64,000 bases of DNA, taken from Pseudomonas proteolytica (GTDB taxonomy: Bacteria > Pseudomonadota > Gammaproteobacteria > Pseudomonadales > Pseudomonadaceae). Under the pieces are notes generated by a model. It was given only the letters and a program-made list of their open reading frames with translations. It searched no databases and was not told the DNA's origin. This document shows, one piece after another, positions 1-9,467 of the stretch (position 1 is its first letter; every line of letters begins with the position of its first letter). Location: assembly GCF_007858275.1 (NCBI RefSeq), contig NZ_VFEV01000001.1:62001-126000 (forward strand), read 5' to 3'. A program made the translations under genes and the position numbers.

Positions 1-513
<513 letters not shown>

Positions 514-609
514 AAACCGACCATTGTGTAGCCGCATGACCAACGCACTACGCCGCGCCCGATTCTTGCATTACACTGGCCGGCGTACATTCCTTAACCA
601 ATTGATGAG

Positions 610-2085
610 ATGACCGTGCTCAAAGCACTCAAGAAGATGTTCGGTAAAAGCGAGGCTGAACCACTCGCCCCTGTTCCCAGCGCCCCTGTCCAGACGTCAG
701 GCAGCCGCAACGACGGTAAACAGCCTGGCCGAACAGCGCCTGTTACCTCGCCAAAACCGCCGCCCGTAAAGCCTGCTGTCCCGGCACCCGTCGCCGCCCA
801 GCCCGCAGAAGAACCCGCGCGTGCGGAAAAGCCGCGCCGCGAACGCGCGCCAAAACCGGTGGTAAAGCCGTGGAAGCTGGAAGACTTCGTGGTCGAGCCC
901 CAAGAGGGCAAGACGCGCTTTCACGACTTCAAGCTGGCCCCGGAACTGATGCACGCCATCCAGGACCTGGGCTTCCCGTACTGCACGCCGATCCAGGCAC
1001 AGGTATTGGGCTTCACCCTGGCCGGCAAAGACGCCATCGGCCGCGCCCAGACCGGTACCGGCAAGACCGCTGCGTTCCTGATCTCGATCATCACCCAACT
1101 GCTGCAGACCCCGCCGCCCAAAGAGCGCTACATGGGTGAACCTCGGGCCCTGATCATCGCCCCGACCCGGGAGCTGGTGGTACAGATCGCCAAGGACGCC
1201 GCCGACCTGACCAAGTACACCGGCCTCAACGTCATGACGTTCGTGGGCGGCATGGACTTCGACAAACAGCTCAAGCACCTGGAAGCGCGGCACTGCGACA
1301 TCCTGGTCGCCACCCCGGGCCGTTTGCTCGACTTCAACCAGCGCGGCGACGTGCACCTGGACATGGTCGAGGTGATGGTGCTGGACGAAGCCGACCGCAT
1401 GCTCGACATGGGTTTTATCCCGCAAGTGCGCCAGATCATTCGCCAGACCCCACCGAAAAACGAGCGCCAGACCCTGCTGTTCTCTGCGACCTTCACCGAA
1501 GACGTGATGAACCTCGCCAAGCAGTGGACCACCGACCCGTCCATCGTCGAGATCGAAGCGCTGAACGTCGCCAGCGAAAACGTCGAACAGCATATCTATG
1601 CCGTGGCCGGTGCCGACAAATACAAGCTGCTCTACAACCTGGTCAACGATAACGGCTGGGAGCGGGTCATGGTGTTTGCCAACCGCAAGGACGAAGTGCG
1701 GCGCATTGAAGAACGCCTGGTGCGCGATGGCGTCAATGCTGCGCAGTTGTCCGGTGATGTGCCGCAGCACAAGCGGATCAAGACCCTGGAAGGCTTTCGC
1801 GAAGGCAAGATCCGCGTGCTGGTGGCCACCGATGTGGCAGGCCGTGGGATTCATATCGACGGCATCAGCCACGTCATCAACTTCACCCTGCCGGAAGTAC
1901 CGGACGATTACGTGCACCGGATCGGCCGTACCGGGCGTGCCGGCGCTGCGGGTGTGTCGATCAGCTTTGCCGGGGAAGATGACTCGTACCAGTTGCCATC
2001 GATCGAGACGCTGCTGGGCCGCAAGATCAGTTGCGAAACGCCGCCGACGCACCTGTTGCGGGCCGTGGAGCGCAAACGCCCTTAA
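610..2085 (+). CDS. rhlB: DEAD-box ATP-dependent RNA helicase RhlB
   Basis: Cytoplasmic ATP-dependent RNA helicase, in proteobacteria often a partner of the RNA degradosome. Visible motifs are AQTGTGKT (Walker A, residues 146-153), PTREL (186-190), DEAD (260-263), SAT (293-295), and in the second RecA lobe ATDVAGRG and HRIGRTGR (437-444). Residues 15-85 form a Pro/Ala/Lys-rich low-complexity extension, the kind of N-terminal tail seen in pseudomonad RhlB proteins and probably an RNA or protein contact region. At 491 residues it is longer than enterobacterial RhlB because of that tail. The ATG at 610 is the first start in the frame. A REPIN follows the stop. Family assignment is firm; the RhlB name rests on similarity of layout and on synteny with the next gene as remembered from P. 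aeruginosa. Confidence 0.93.
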   Translation: MTVLKALKKMFGKSEAEPLAPVPSAPVQTSGSRNDGKQPGRTAPVTSPKPPPVKPAVPAPVAAQPAEEPARAEKPRRERAPKPVVKPWKLEDFVVEPQEGKTRFHDFKLAPELMHAIQDLGFPYCTPIQAQVLGFTLAGKDAIGRAQTGTGKTAAFLISIITQLLQTPPPKERYMGEPRALIIAPTRELVVQIAKDAADLTKYTGLNVMTFVGGMDFDKQLKHLEARHCDILVATPGRLLDFNQRGDVHLDMVEVMVLDEADRMLDMGFIPQVRQIIRQTPPKNERQTLLFSATFTEDVMNLAKQWTTDPSIVEIEALNVASENVEQHIYAVAGADKYKLLYNLVNDNGWERVMVFANRKDEVRRIEERLVRDGVNAAQLSGDVPQHKRIKTLEGFREGKIRVLVATDVAGRGIHIDGISHVINFTLPEVPDDYVHRIGRTGRAGAAGVSISFAGEDDSYQLPSIETLLGRKISCETPPTHLLRAVERKRP

Positions 2086-2108
2086 AACGGGTGCAGGAGC
2101 GGGCTTAT

Positions 2109-3361
<1,253 letters not shown>

Positions 3362-3428
3362 TCGTGCTGCTGGACTCGTCCAATACAGCGGCCAAACGAT
3401 AGGGTGTGACGGGCACACGGAAGGCCAC

Positions 3429-3881
3429 TCACGCCTTCCAGCGATCAGCCGCCCTATGATCACTGGCCCGCCCTTCCACCCAGCGCGCCCCTTCGCTGGT
3501 GTTTTCCTTCTTCCAGAACGGCGCTCGGGTCTTCAGGTAGTCCATCACAAACGCACAAGCATCAAACGCCGCCTGGCGATGGGCGCTGGCCGCTGCGACG
3601 AATACGATCGGTTCGCCCGGCTCCAGGGCGCCGATGCGGTGCAACACCTCGAGCTTGAGCAACGGCCAGCGTTGCTCGGCCTCAACCGCGATCTTGGCCA
3701 GGGCCTTTTCGGTCATGCCGGGGTAGTGTTCGAGAAACATCCCCGCCACATCTAGGCCATCGTTGAAGTCGCGTACATAGCCGACGAAACTCACCACGGC
3801 GCCCACACCCACATTGGCGGCGTGCATGGCGTTGACTTCGGCGCCGGGATCGAACGGTTGGGCTTGCACACGAATAGCCAC
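3429..3881 (-). CDS. moaE: Molybdopterin synthase catalytic subunit MoaE
   Basis: Large subunit of molybdopterin synthase. With MoaD it adds two sulfurs to precursor Z (cPMP) in molybdenum cofactor synthesis in the cytoplasm. Family segments seen are VSFVGYVRDFN near the N-terminus, LEHYPGMTEK, HRIGALEPGE, and the C-terminal catalytic-site stretch APFWKKE. The frame is open further upstream, but a GTG at 3881 has a GGAGG six bases before it and gives 150 residues, the usual length. It starts two bases after the moaD stop, so it is translated as part of moaC-moaD-moaE. Confidence 0.93.
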   Translation of the reverse strand: MAIRVQAQPFDPGAEVNAMHAANVGVGAVVSFVGYVRDFNDGLDVAGMFLEHYPGMTEKALAKIAVEAEQRWPLLKLEVLHRIGALEPGEPIVFVAAASAHRQAAFDACAFVMDYLKTRAPFWKKENTSEGARWVEGRASDHRAADRWKA

Positions 3882-3883
3882 GG

Positions 3884-4126
3884 TCAGCCTCCGGTCACGG
3901 GCGGGAAAAAAGCCACTTCGTCGCCGGCCTGCAGAGGCTCGTCGAGGCCACACAGTTCCTGGTTGCGCGCACACATCAGGCTGGCCTCGTTGAGCACCGC
4001 AAATTCTGGGTCACTGGCCAGCGCCAGGCGTACGGCATCGACCGTGGCGAAGTCGCCTTCGACCTCCATGGAATCGAGGCCCACCGCTTCGCTGTAACGG
4101 GCAAAAAACAAAACGTTGATACTCAT
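3884..4126 (-). CDS. moaD: Molybdopterin synthase sulfur-carrier subunit MoaD
   Basis: Ubiquitin-like sulfur carrier of 80 residues. It ends in the family's double glycine (FFPPVTGG), the C-terminus that becomes the thiocarboxylate donor for MoaE. Its ATG overlaps the moaC stop in an ATGA arrangement (4123-4126), indicating translational coupling. The start at 4126 is chosen because the encoded [13 protein letters not shown] is the typical MoaD beginning; the longer open frame upstream lies inside moaC. Confidence 0.95.
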   Translation of the reverse strand: MSINVLFFARYSEAVGLDSMEVEGDFATVDAVRLALASDPEFAVLNEASLMCARNQELCGLDEPLQAGDEVAFFPPVTGG

Positions 4127-4596
4127 GCCTGGTCCGCCTTGAAATGCCCGCTCTTGCCACCGAGTTTTTCCAGCAGGCGAATGTTTTCGATGGTCATGCC
4201 ACGGTCCACCGCTTTGCACATGTCGTAGATGGTCAGCGCGGCGACGCTGGCCGCCGTCAACGCTTCCATCTCCACGCCGGTCTGCCCGGACAGCTTGCAG
4301 CGCGCGACGATATGCACGGTATTTTCCCCTTCGGCGGCCAGCTCGACCTTGACCCCGGTCAGCATCAGCGGATGGCACAGGGGGATCAGATCACTGGTCT
4401 TTTTCGCGGCCTGGATCCCGGCAATGCGGGCCACGGCGAACACGTCGCCCTTGGGGTGGGCGCCGTCGACGATCATTTGCAGGGTCTGGGGCAGCATGCG
4501 CACCCGCGCTTCGGCCACGGCTTCACGGAACGTCACGCTTTTGTCGGTGACGTCGACCATATGGGCACGGCCCTGGGAATCGAGATGAGTCAGCAC
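4123..4596 (-). CDS. moaC: Cyclic pyranopterin monophosphate synthase MoaC
   Basis: Converts the MoaA product into cyclic pyranopterin monophosphate, an early step of molybdenum cofactor synthesis. Conserved stretches are [14 protein letters not shown] at the N-terminus, [13 protein letters not shown], the [13 protein letters not shown] active-site segment and [11 protein letters not shown]. The GTG at 4596 is preferred because AGGAG lies eight bases upstream and the product (157 residues) starts as the family does. The frame is open for 13 more codons without a better ribosome site. First gene of the moaC-moaD-moaE unit. Confidence 0.94.
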   Translation of the reverse strand: MLTHLDSQGRAHMVDVTDKSVTFREAVAEARVRMLPQTLQMIVDGAHPKGDVFAVARIAGIQAAKKTSDLIPLCHPLMLTGVKVELAAEGENTVHIVARCKLSGQTGVEMEALTAASVAALTIYDMCKAVDRGMTIENIRLLEKLGGKSGHFKADQA

Positions 4597-4648
4597 GGGG
4601 ATACTCCTGATCAGAAGCCCCGATTGTAAACCCAACGCCGATCAAAAT

Positions 4649-4735
4649 GTGGGAGCTGGCTTGCCTGCGATAGCGCTGTGTCAATCAACCTATCATCGAC
4701 TGAACCACCACTATCGCGGGCAAGCCCGCTCCCAC
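4649..4735. repeat. REPIN (GTGGGAGC type)
   Basis: Inverted pair of REP arms, GTGGGAGCTGGCTTGCCTGC at the left and GCAAGCCCGCTCCCAC at the right, between the moaC promoter side and the 3' end of the PhoH-family gene. The left arm has point differences from the consensus. Confidence 0.88.
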
Positions 4736-4746
4736 ACTGAACGCGG

Positions 4747-6141
4747 TTACAGGTGGGATTCGGCGTATTCGGCCAGAATCGAGCGTGGTACCCCTTGCAG
4801 CGCAATGTGCACGCCGTTCGGGAAGTCCTTGAAGCGTTCCGTCAGGTAGGTCAGCCCGGAGCTGGTCGCGGACAGGTAAGGGGTGTCGATCTGTGCCAGG
4901 TTGCCCAGGCACACCACTTTGGAACCGGCACCGGCACGGGTGATGATGGTTTTCATCTGGTGCGGTGTGAGGTTCTGGCATTCATCGATCAAAATCAGGC
5001 TCTGCTGGAAGCTGCGACCTCGGATGTAGTTGAGGGATTTGAACTGCAACGGCACTTTGCTGAGGATGTAGTCGACGCTGCCATGGGTGTTTTCGTCATC
5101 CATATGCAAGGCTTCGAGGTTGTCGGTGATCGCCCCCAGCCACGGCTCCATTTTTTCTGCTTCGGTGCCGGGCAAAAAACCGATTTCCTGGTCCAGGCCC
5201 TGCACGCTGCGGGTGGCAATGATGCGGCGATAGCGCTTGGTGACCATGGTCTGCTCGATGGCAGCCGCCAGGGCGAGGATGGTTTTCCCCGAGCCGGCAG
5301 CCCCCGTCAGGTTGACCAGGTGGATGTCCGGGTCGAGCAGCGCGTACAGCGCCAGGCTCTGGTAGATATCACGCGGTTTCAGGCCCCAGGCTTCCTGGTG
5401 CAGCAGGGGTTCCTGATGCAGGTCGAGGATCAGCAGCTTGTCGACCTGGATCTCTTTGATCCAGCCCACAAAGCCCTGTTCGTCGATGATGAATTCGTTG
5501 ATATGCACGGCCGGCAGGTTGTCGGTCAACTGCACCTGGTGCCAGGTGCGGCCATGGTCCTGGCGGGTCTCGACCTTGCTGACGCGGTCCCAGAACGAGC
5601 CGGTCATGGTGTGATAACCACGGGACAGCATCGACACGTCGTCGACCAGTTGGTCGGTACTGTAGTCCTCGGCAGCGATCCCACACGCTCGTGCCTTGAG
5701 GCGCATATTGATGTCTTTGGTCACCAGCACCAGGCGCAGGTCCTTGTCGCGCGCATGCAGGTCGATCAATTGGTTGATGATCTTGTTGTCGTTGAGGTTT
5801 TCCGGCAGCAGGCTGTTGGGTTCGCTGCGCTTGCTCATCAGGATCGACAGCAAGCCCTTGGGCCCGCTCTTGCCACGCTGGATCGGTACGCCGACCTCAA
5901 CATCCTCGGGCGAGGCTTCACCCAGGGTCTTGTCGATCAGGCGGATCGCCTGGCGGCATTCGGCGGCGACGCTGTGGTGCCCACTTTTGAGTTTGTCGAG
6001 TTCCTCAAGCACGATCATCGGGATGGCGACGTGGTGTTCTTCGAAATTGAGCAACGCGTTTGGATCGTGGATCAAAACATTGGTATCAAGCACATAAAGG
6101 ATTGGCTGGTCGGAAGAAGGGGTACGTCCATGATCATCCAT
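4747..6141 (-). CDS. PIN-PhoH family ATPase (PhoH2/YlaK type)
   Basis: Two-domain cytoplasmic protein of 464 residues. The N-terminal PIN nuclease-like domain has the first catalytic acid in YVLDTNVLIHD (residues 16-26) and further acids around VTKDINMRLKA (140-150). The C-terminal PhoH-type P-loop ATPase has Walker A GAAGSGKT (280-287), Walker B LILIDECQN (382-390) and the RGRSF segment before it. Proteins of this layout are RNA helicase/ribonuclease candidates; the cellular role in Pseudomonas is not settled. It is transcribed alone on the minus strand, with its promoter in the 315-base gap upstream. Confidence 0.9.
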   Translation of the reverse strand: MDDHGRTPSSDQPILYVLDTNVLIHDPNALLNFEEHHVAIPMIVLEELDKLKSGHHSVAAECRQAIRLIDKTLGEASPEDVEVGVPIQRGKSGPKGLLSILMSKRSEPNSLLPENLNDNKIINQLIDLHARDKDLRLVLVTKDINMRLKARACGIAAEDYSTDQLVDDVSMLSRGYHTMTGSFWDRVSKVETRQDHGRTWHQVQLTDNLPAVHINEFIIDEQGFVGWIKEIQVDKLLILDLHQEPLLHQEAWGLKPRDIYQSLALYALLDPDIHLVNLTGAAGSGKTILALAAAIEQTMVTKRYRRIIATRSVQGLDQEIGFLPGTEAEKMEPWLGAITDNLEALHMDDENTHGSVDYILSKVPLQFKSLNYIRGRSFQQSLILIDECQNLTPHQMKTIITRAGAGSKVVCLGNLAQIDTPYLSATSSGLTYLTERFKDFPNGVHIALQGVPRSILAEYAESHL

Positions 6142-6456
6142 ACTCGGTCACCTTTGTGGGAGCCAGTCGACGCAATACCACAACAGTGCTGCGCCTCGAT
6201 TCGACCACCGAATACACCGCAAAGGGAGTCTGGGAAGACGCCACCTGTGGTGCAGGTTTCGGCGATCTGTCTTCGTAATACCGCAAAACCCATGACAGGA
6301 AAAAGCACTTTGACGCTTTTTTGAAGTTTATTTTTCAGGATGACGAATAGCACTGGCGGGGCGCCACGCACACCGCTAAAGTCGGAAGTCCGCCTGCATC
6401 GAAATGTCGCAGCAAATCACCCCAAAAAAACCTCACCCCCAGCAGGGCCGGGCACT
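6142..6456. other. Intergenic region with a bidirectional hairpin
   Basis: This 315-base gap separates two minus-strand genes. It should hold the promoter of the PhoH-family gene and the terminator of the deacetylase gene. The only structure I can support is the hairpin at 6300-6321. No convincing open frame or known RNA is visible. Confidence 0.5.
6300..6321 (-). terminator. Rho-independent terminator of the deacetylase gene
   Basis: Inverted repeat AAAAAGC / GCTTTTT with an eight-base loop. On the minus strand the stem ends in a run of T, fitting an intrinsic terminator 135 bases downstream of the deacetylase stop. The A/T arms make it usable in either direction, but the stem has few GC pairs. 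Confidence 0.55.
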
Positions 6457-7581
6457 TCAGCGAAATGCCTCGCGACACTCCTGCCAACCCAAGCCACTCT
6501 GCGCCGTTGCCTGCAACAACATCGGCAATGCCACCCGCGCCTTGTCCTGGGTGTCGTGGAACACAATCACCCCTTTGCGCCACAACAACATCAGCGTCAG
6601 CACCCGCTGGGCCGACTCGTCGGCCTTGAGCTGGCCCGGCTCATCCTGGGAGTCGATATCCCACAGCGCCACTTGCAGGCCCTGGGCCTGGAAGAAGCCC
6701 TGGCTGTCGGCCCGGCGCTGGCCATAGGGCGGACGGAACAACGGCACATAGTTTTCCGGCAGCAGGTTCTGGGTCAGTGATGCACTGCGGGTGATCGAAC
6801 TCTGCCAGTCGACCCAATGGCTGTGGGAGCGGTACTGCCAGCCCTGGATGCCCACGCACTGGCCTTGATACAACGCCTGCACATCAGCGGCCGACGTCTT
6901 CTCCAGGCGGGTTTGCAGGCTGTTGCCCAGGGCAAAGAAGGTGGCCGTCATTTTCTGCTTGCGCAGGTAATCGGCCAGCCAGTCGGTTTGGCCGTTAAGC
7001 GGCGCCGGGCCGCCATCGAAGGTCAATAGAAACAGGCGGTCGTTGAGCTCGTCGCCATTGCGCTCGAAATCACCAAACCGTGCGACTTCGCTGCTGATCT
7101 GCGGGAACAGAGCCGCCTTGCGCAGCAACTCGTCCAGATAGCGCTGGTGAAAGGTGCGGCTGGGGCCGGCCCAGCCTATGTAGAAGGATTGGTCGCTGAC
7201 CTCGAATTTGCCGGCCTGCTCGCGCAGGTCGTCCATGTTGTCCACCAGGTAGCAGAACGAGGCGTCCTGTTCGCAGCTTTGCTGGGCAAATCCGTAATTC
7301 TCCAGCAACCGTTGCCAGAGGTGGCGACGCAGGTCGTCGATGGCGCCCTGGTTGATGATCTTCAGCCCCAGACGTTGCTTGAGGGCCGCCTCATCCAAGG
7401 CCTCGCTGGCCAGCAGTGTGTGGGCGAACATGAGGATTTCGGCGCGTGACGCCACATCGAACAGCGCCGGGCTGCTGAGCTTTTCCGGCCAGGTGCCGCG
7501 GTCCAGGCTCGCGACATCCACAGTGGCCGCCTGGGCGCCCAGGCACGTCAGCCAGGCGCATAAAAAAAGCGCAATTCGCAC
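6457..7581 (-). CDS. Exported polysaccharide deacetylase (NodB) family protein, degenerate metal site
   Basis: Signal peptide at residues 1-18 (RIALFLCAWLTCLGAQA) followed by a family-specific N-terminal region and a NodB-like domain from about residue 183 to the end (374 residues). Motif 1 reads LTFDGGP (186-192) where active enzymes have TFDDGP, so one metal-binding Asp is Gly. Motif 2 is RSHSHWVD (251-258), lacking the second His of HSxxH at its usual place. Motif 3 FRPPYG (282-287), the WDID stretch and the final IVFHD (339-343) are kept. The GTG at 7581 is chosen because it puts the signal peptide at the N-terminus and has GGGGGA upstream; the frame stays open to 7626. Possibly catalytically weak or inactive; a sugar-binding role is conceivable. 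Confidence 0.8.
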   Translation of the reverse strand: MRIALFLCAWLTCLGAQAATVDVASLDRGTWPEKLSSPALFDVASRAEILMFAHTLLASEALDEAALKQRLGLKIINQGAIDDLRRHLWQRLLENYGFAQQSCEQDASFCYLVDNMDDLREQAGKFEVSDQSFYIGWAGPSRTFHQRYLDELLRKAALFPQISSEVARFGDFERNGDELNDRLFLLTFDGGPAPLNGQTDWLADYLRKQKMTATFFALGNSLQTRLEKTSAADVQALYQGQCVGIQGWQYRSHSHWVDWQSSITRSASLTQNLLPENYVPLFRPPYGQRRADSQGFFQAQGLQVALWDIDSQDEPGQLKADESAQRVLTLMLLWRKGVIVFHDTQDKARVALPMLLQATAQSGLGWQECREAFR

Positions 7582-7636
7582 AAAGGGTCCCCCGTTCCTG
7601 ATTCGTCGGCCACTATAGCCGATCACAATCCTCCCT

Positions 7637-7726
7637 GTGGGAGCCGGGCTTGCCCGCGATGGCGGAGTGTCAATTGGCCTATTGGCAAGCTGTCACGCCG
7701 CCATCGCGGGCAAGCCCGGCTCCCAC
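7637..7726. repeat. REPIN (GTGGGAGC type)
   Basis: Inverted REP pair with arms GTGGGAGCCGGGCTTGCCCG and CGGGCAAGCCCGGCTCCCAC. The arms are nearly perfect complements. It lies between the divergent deacetylase and yaaA genes. Confidence 0.9.
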
Positions 7727-7817
7727 AGGGACAACCGTATGGCAACTATTGGCGTGATAGGTGGAGTCAAACCGCCCTACCCCCTAGAATCCCCCGACGA
7801 TTACAGGAGACGACTTC

Positions 7818-8597
7818 ATGCTGATGGTGATTTCCCCCGCCAAAACCCTCGATTTCGAGACTGCGCCTGCGACCCAGCGCTTTACCCAGCCGCAATACCT
7901 CGACCACTCCCAGGAATTGATCGAGCAGTTGCGCGAACTGAGCCCGGCGCAGATCAGTGAACTGATGCATGTTTCCGACAAGATCGGCGGCCTCAACGCC
8001 GCACGTTTCGGCAGCTGGAGCCCGGCCTTCACCCCCGCCAATGCCAAGCAGGCGCTGCTGGCGTTCAAGGGCGACGTGTACACCGGCCTGAATGCCGAAA
8101 CCTTCAGCGATGCCGACTTCAGTTACGCCCAGGACCACCTGCGCATGCTCTCCGGCCTGTACGGCCTGCTGCGCCCGCTGGACCTGATGATGCCGTACCG
8201 CCTGGAGATGGGCACCAAGTTGGCCAACGCCCGTGGCAAGGACTTGTACGCATTCTGGGGCACACGGATCAGCGAGTGGCTCAATGAAGCCCTGGCTGAG
8301 CAAGGCGATGATGTACTGCTCAACCTGGCGTCCAACGAGTACTTCTCCGCGGTCAAGCGCCCGGCCCTCAACGCGCGGATCATCAACACCGAGTTCAAGG
8401 ACCTGAAGAACGGCCAGTACAAGATCATCAGTTTCTACGCCAAAAAGGCCCGGGGCATGATGAGCCGCTTCGTGATCGAAGAACGCATCAACGACCCGGC
8501 CCAGCTCAAGCAATTCGATGTGCAGGGCTACCGCTTCAATGCCGAGCAGTCCAAGCCGGATAACCTGGTGTTTTTGCGCGATCACGCACCGGATTGA
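7818..8597 (+). CDS. yaaA: Peroxide stress protein YaaA (UPF0246/DUF328)
   Basis: Full-length YaaA of 259 residues. In E. coli the family limits intracellular unincorporated iron during hydrogen peroxide stress and has DNA-binding activity. Seen here: the N-terminal [14 protein letters not shown], the central [21 protein letters not shown] and MGTKL, and the late [10 protein letters not shown]. An AGGAGA ribosome site sits eight bases before the ATG. It stands alone between two REPINs with no operon partner. Confidence 0.95.
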   Translation: MLMVISPAKTLDFETAPATQRFTQPQYLDHSQELIEQLRELSPAQISELMHVSDKIGGLNAARFGSWSPAFTPANAKQALLAFKGDVYTGLNAETFSDADFSYAQDHLRMLSGLYGLLRPLDLMMPYRLEMGTKLANARGKDLYAFWGTRISEWLNEALAEQGDDVLLNLASNEYFSAVKRPALNARIINTEFKDLKNGQYKIISFYAKKARGMMSRFVIEERINDPAQLKQFDVQGYRFNAEQSKPDNLVFLRDHAPD

Positions 8598-8617
8598 GGC
8601 TGCACCCGGCTTAAAAT

Positions 8618-8705
8618 GTGGGAGCGGGCTTGCTCGCGAAAGCGGTGTATCAGTCACCGGATAGATTGACTGAAACACCGCTTTCGCGAGCAAGCCCGCT
8701 CCCAC
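8618..8705. repeat. REPIN (GTGGGAGC type)
   Basis: Inverted REP pair with arms GTGGGAGCGGGCTTGCTCGC and its complement ending GCTCCCAC, 20 bases after the yaaA stop. It marks the boundary between GC-rich coding DNA and the AT-rich algD upstream region. Confidence 0.92.
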
Positions 8706-8968
8706 ATTTGTCCTACATTCCTCCAATAGAATCGTCATTATTTTGGCGCCAAAAATATTTCTTCAGAATTCATAACGTTTCTTTCACTCGACATCCGTCA
8801 GTTTTTTTCGTAGTGGCACCACTTTTTTCAAACAGTAGTGGCATAAAACTATATCCCCGCGCCAACTCCCTATATCCACTAGCCCAATCTGCAAGTGCTA
8901 TCAATATAGTACTAGTGCCATCTTTGCTTATATTTCAAGAAATTTCGAGAAACAGGATGAGCGGCCAG

Positions 8969-8995
8969 GAACTATGTCTGCGAGTGCCGCTCATA
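8969..8995 (+). promoter_or_regulatory. Candidate AlgU (sigma-22) promoter for algD
   Basis: GAACTA at 8969-8974, a 16-base spacer, then TCATA at 8991-8995. This fits the extracytoplasmic sigma pattern GAACTT-N16/17-TCtgA with one mismatch in the -35 element. It implies a leader of roughly 470 bases before the algD ATG, the same order as the long leader known in P. aeruginosa. The match was found by eye. Confidence 0.5.
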
Positions 8996-9043
8996 CCACC
9001 GGTAACGATTATCTCTGTTCTTGTGCGATATGACTTACACAGC

Positions 9044-9052
9044 GACCAACGG
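9044..9052 (-). promoter_or_regulatory. AlgR-box-like site
   Basis: On the minus strand this reads CCGTTGGTC, matching the AlgR consensus CCGTTNGTC known from P. aeruginosa algD. It lies about 45 bases downstream of the presumed transcription start, which differs from the mainly upstream sites in P. aeruginosa. It is a short motif, so chance occurrence is possible. Confidence 0.35.
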
Positions 9053-9058
9053 AAGTAG

Positions 9059-9081
9059 CAAAGTTGTCATATATAACTTTG
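9059..9081. promoter_or_regulatory. Perfect inverted repeat in the algD leader
   Basis: CAAAGTT and AACTTTG are exact complements separated by nine A/T-rich bases (GTCATATAT). It could be a protein operator or a hairpin in the algD leader RNA. No T-run follows, so it is not a terminator. Confidence 0.45.
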
Positions 9082-9430
9082 ACTGCTCGGTCTAATTACC
9101 AACTGTTTAGTTGAGGGCGGGCGATCAGGTTGCATGACCATCCCCTACAAGGCCAGGGCTAAAGCCTACCTAAATGGGTCAGTGAGACAACCCAAGGCAT
9201 TGATAGATAAAGGCTAAATGCCAATATCAAGGCTTTGCGGCACTGACGCCAGACCCTTCTCACAGAAGACTGGCTGCATTTCAGGGCAAGCCCCAACAAC
9301 AAGGCCAAGTTGCGCACAACTTGAGTGCATTAGTTAGTCACTCGACTTTTAACATGCCTGTACATGGCAATGCAGTGTCTATTCACGGCATTTCCTAGTG
9401 CATGAGTGACGCTTGAAAACATGAACTCCG

Positions 9431-9443
9431 GCCATTTAATGGC
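9431..9443. promoter_or_regulatory. Short palindrome just upstream of the algD ribosome site
   Basis: GCCAT-TTA-ATGGC, 25 bases before the algD ATG. Its GGCCATT half resembles AmrZ operators as I remember them, and AmrZ controls algD in P. aeruginosa. The link is only suggestive. The position could also allow a hairpin influencing translation start. Confidence 0.3.
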
Positions 9444-9467
9444 GTGATAAAGATAGAGGTAAATGCG

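Larger units (their letters stand above)
8706..9467 (+). promoter_or_regulatory. Long AT-rich upstream region of the alginate operon
   Basis: About 760 bases without a credible gene and visibly richer in A/T than its flanks. Long algD upstream regions bound by several regulators are known from P. aeruginosa, and this one probably has the same role. Inside it I mark a candidate AlgU promoter, an AlgR-box-like site, an inverted repeat and a short palindrome next to the algD ribosome site. An open frame reaching from the REPIN into this region (to 9058) has no start signals or recognisable content. Confidence 0.7.

Noticed and set aside
4753..6324. 523-codon open frame antisense to the PhoH-family gene
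   Set aside because: Shadow frame with His/Gln/Val bias typical of reversed GC-rich coding DNA.
8805..8830. Terminator-like GTGG-CA-CCAC followed by T-run
   Set aside because: The loop would have only two bases, so a stable hairpin is unlikely.
8618..9058. Open frame of 146 codons running from the REPIN into the algD upstream region
   Set aside because: Its beginning is REP-derived, it has no ribosome site, and its later composition is AT-rich with no recognisable domain.
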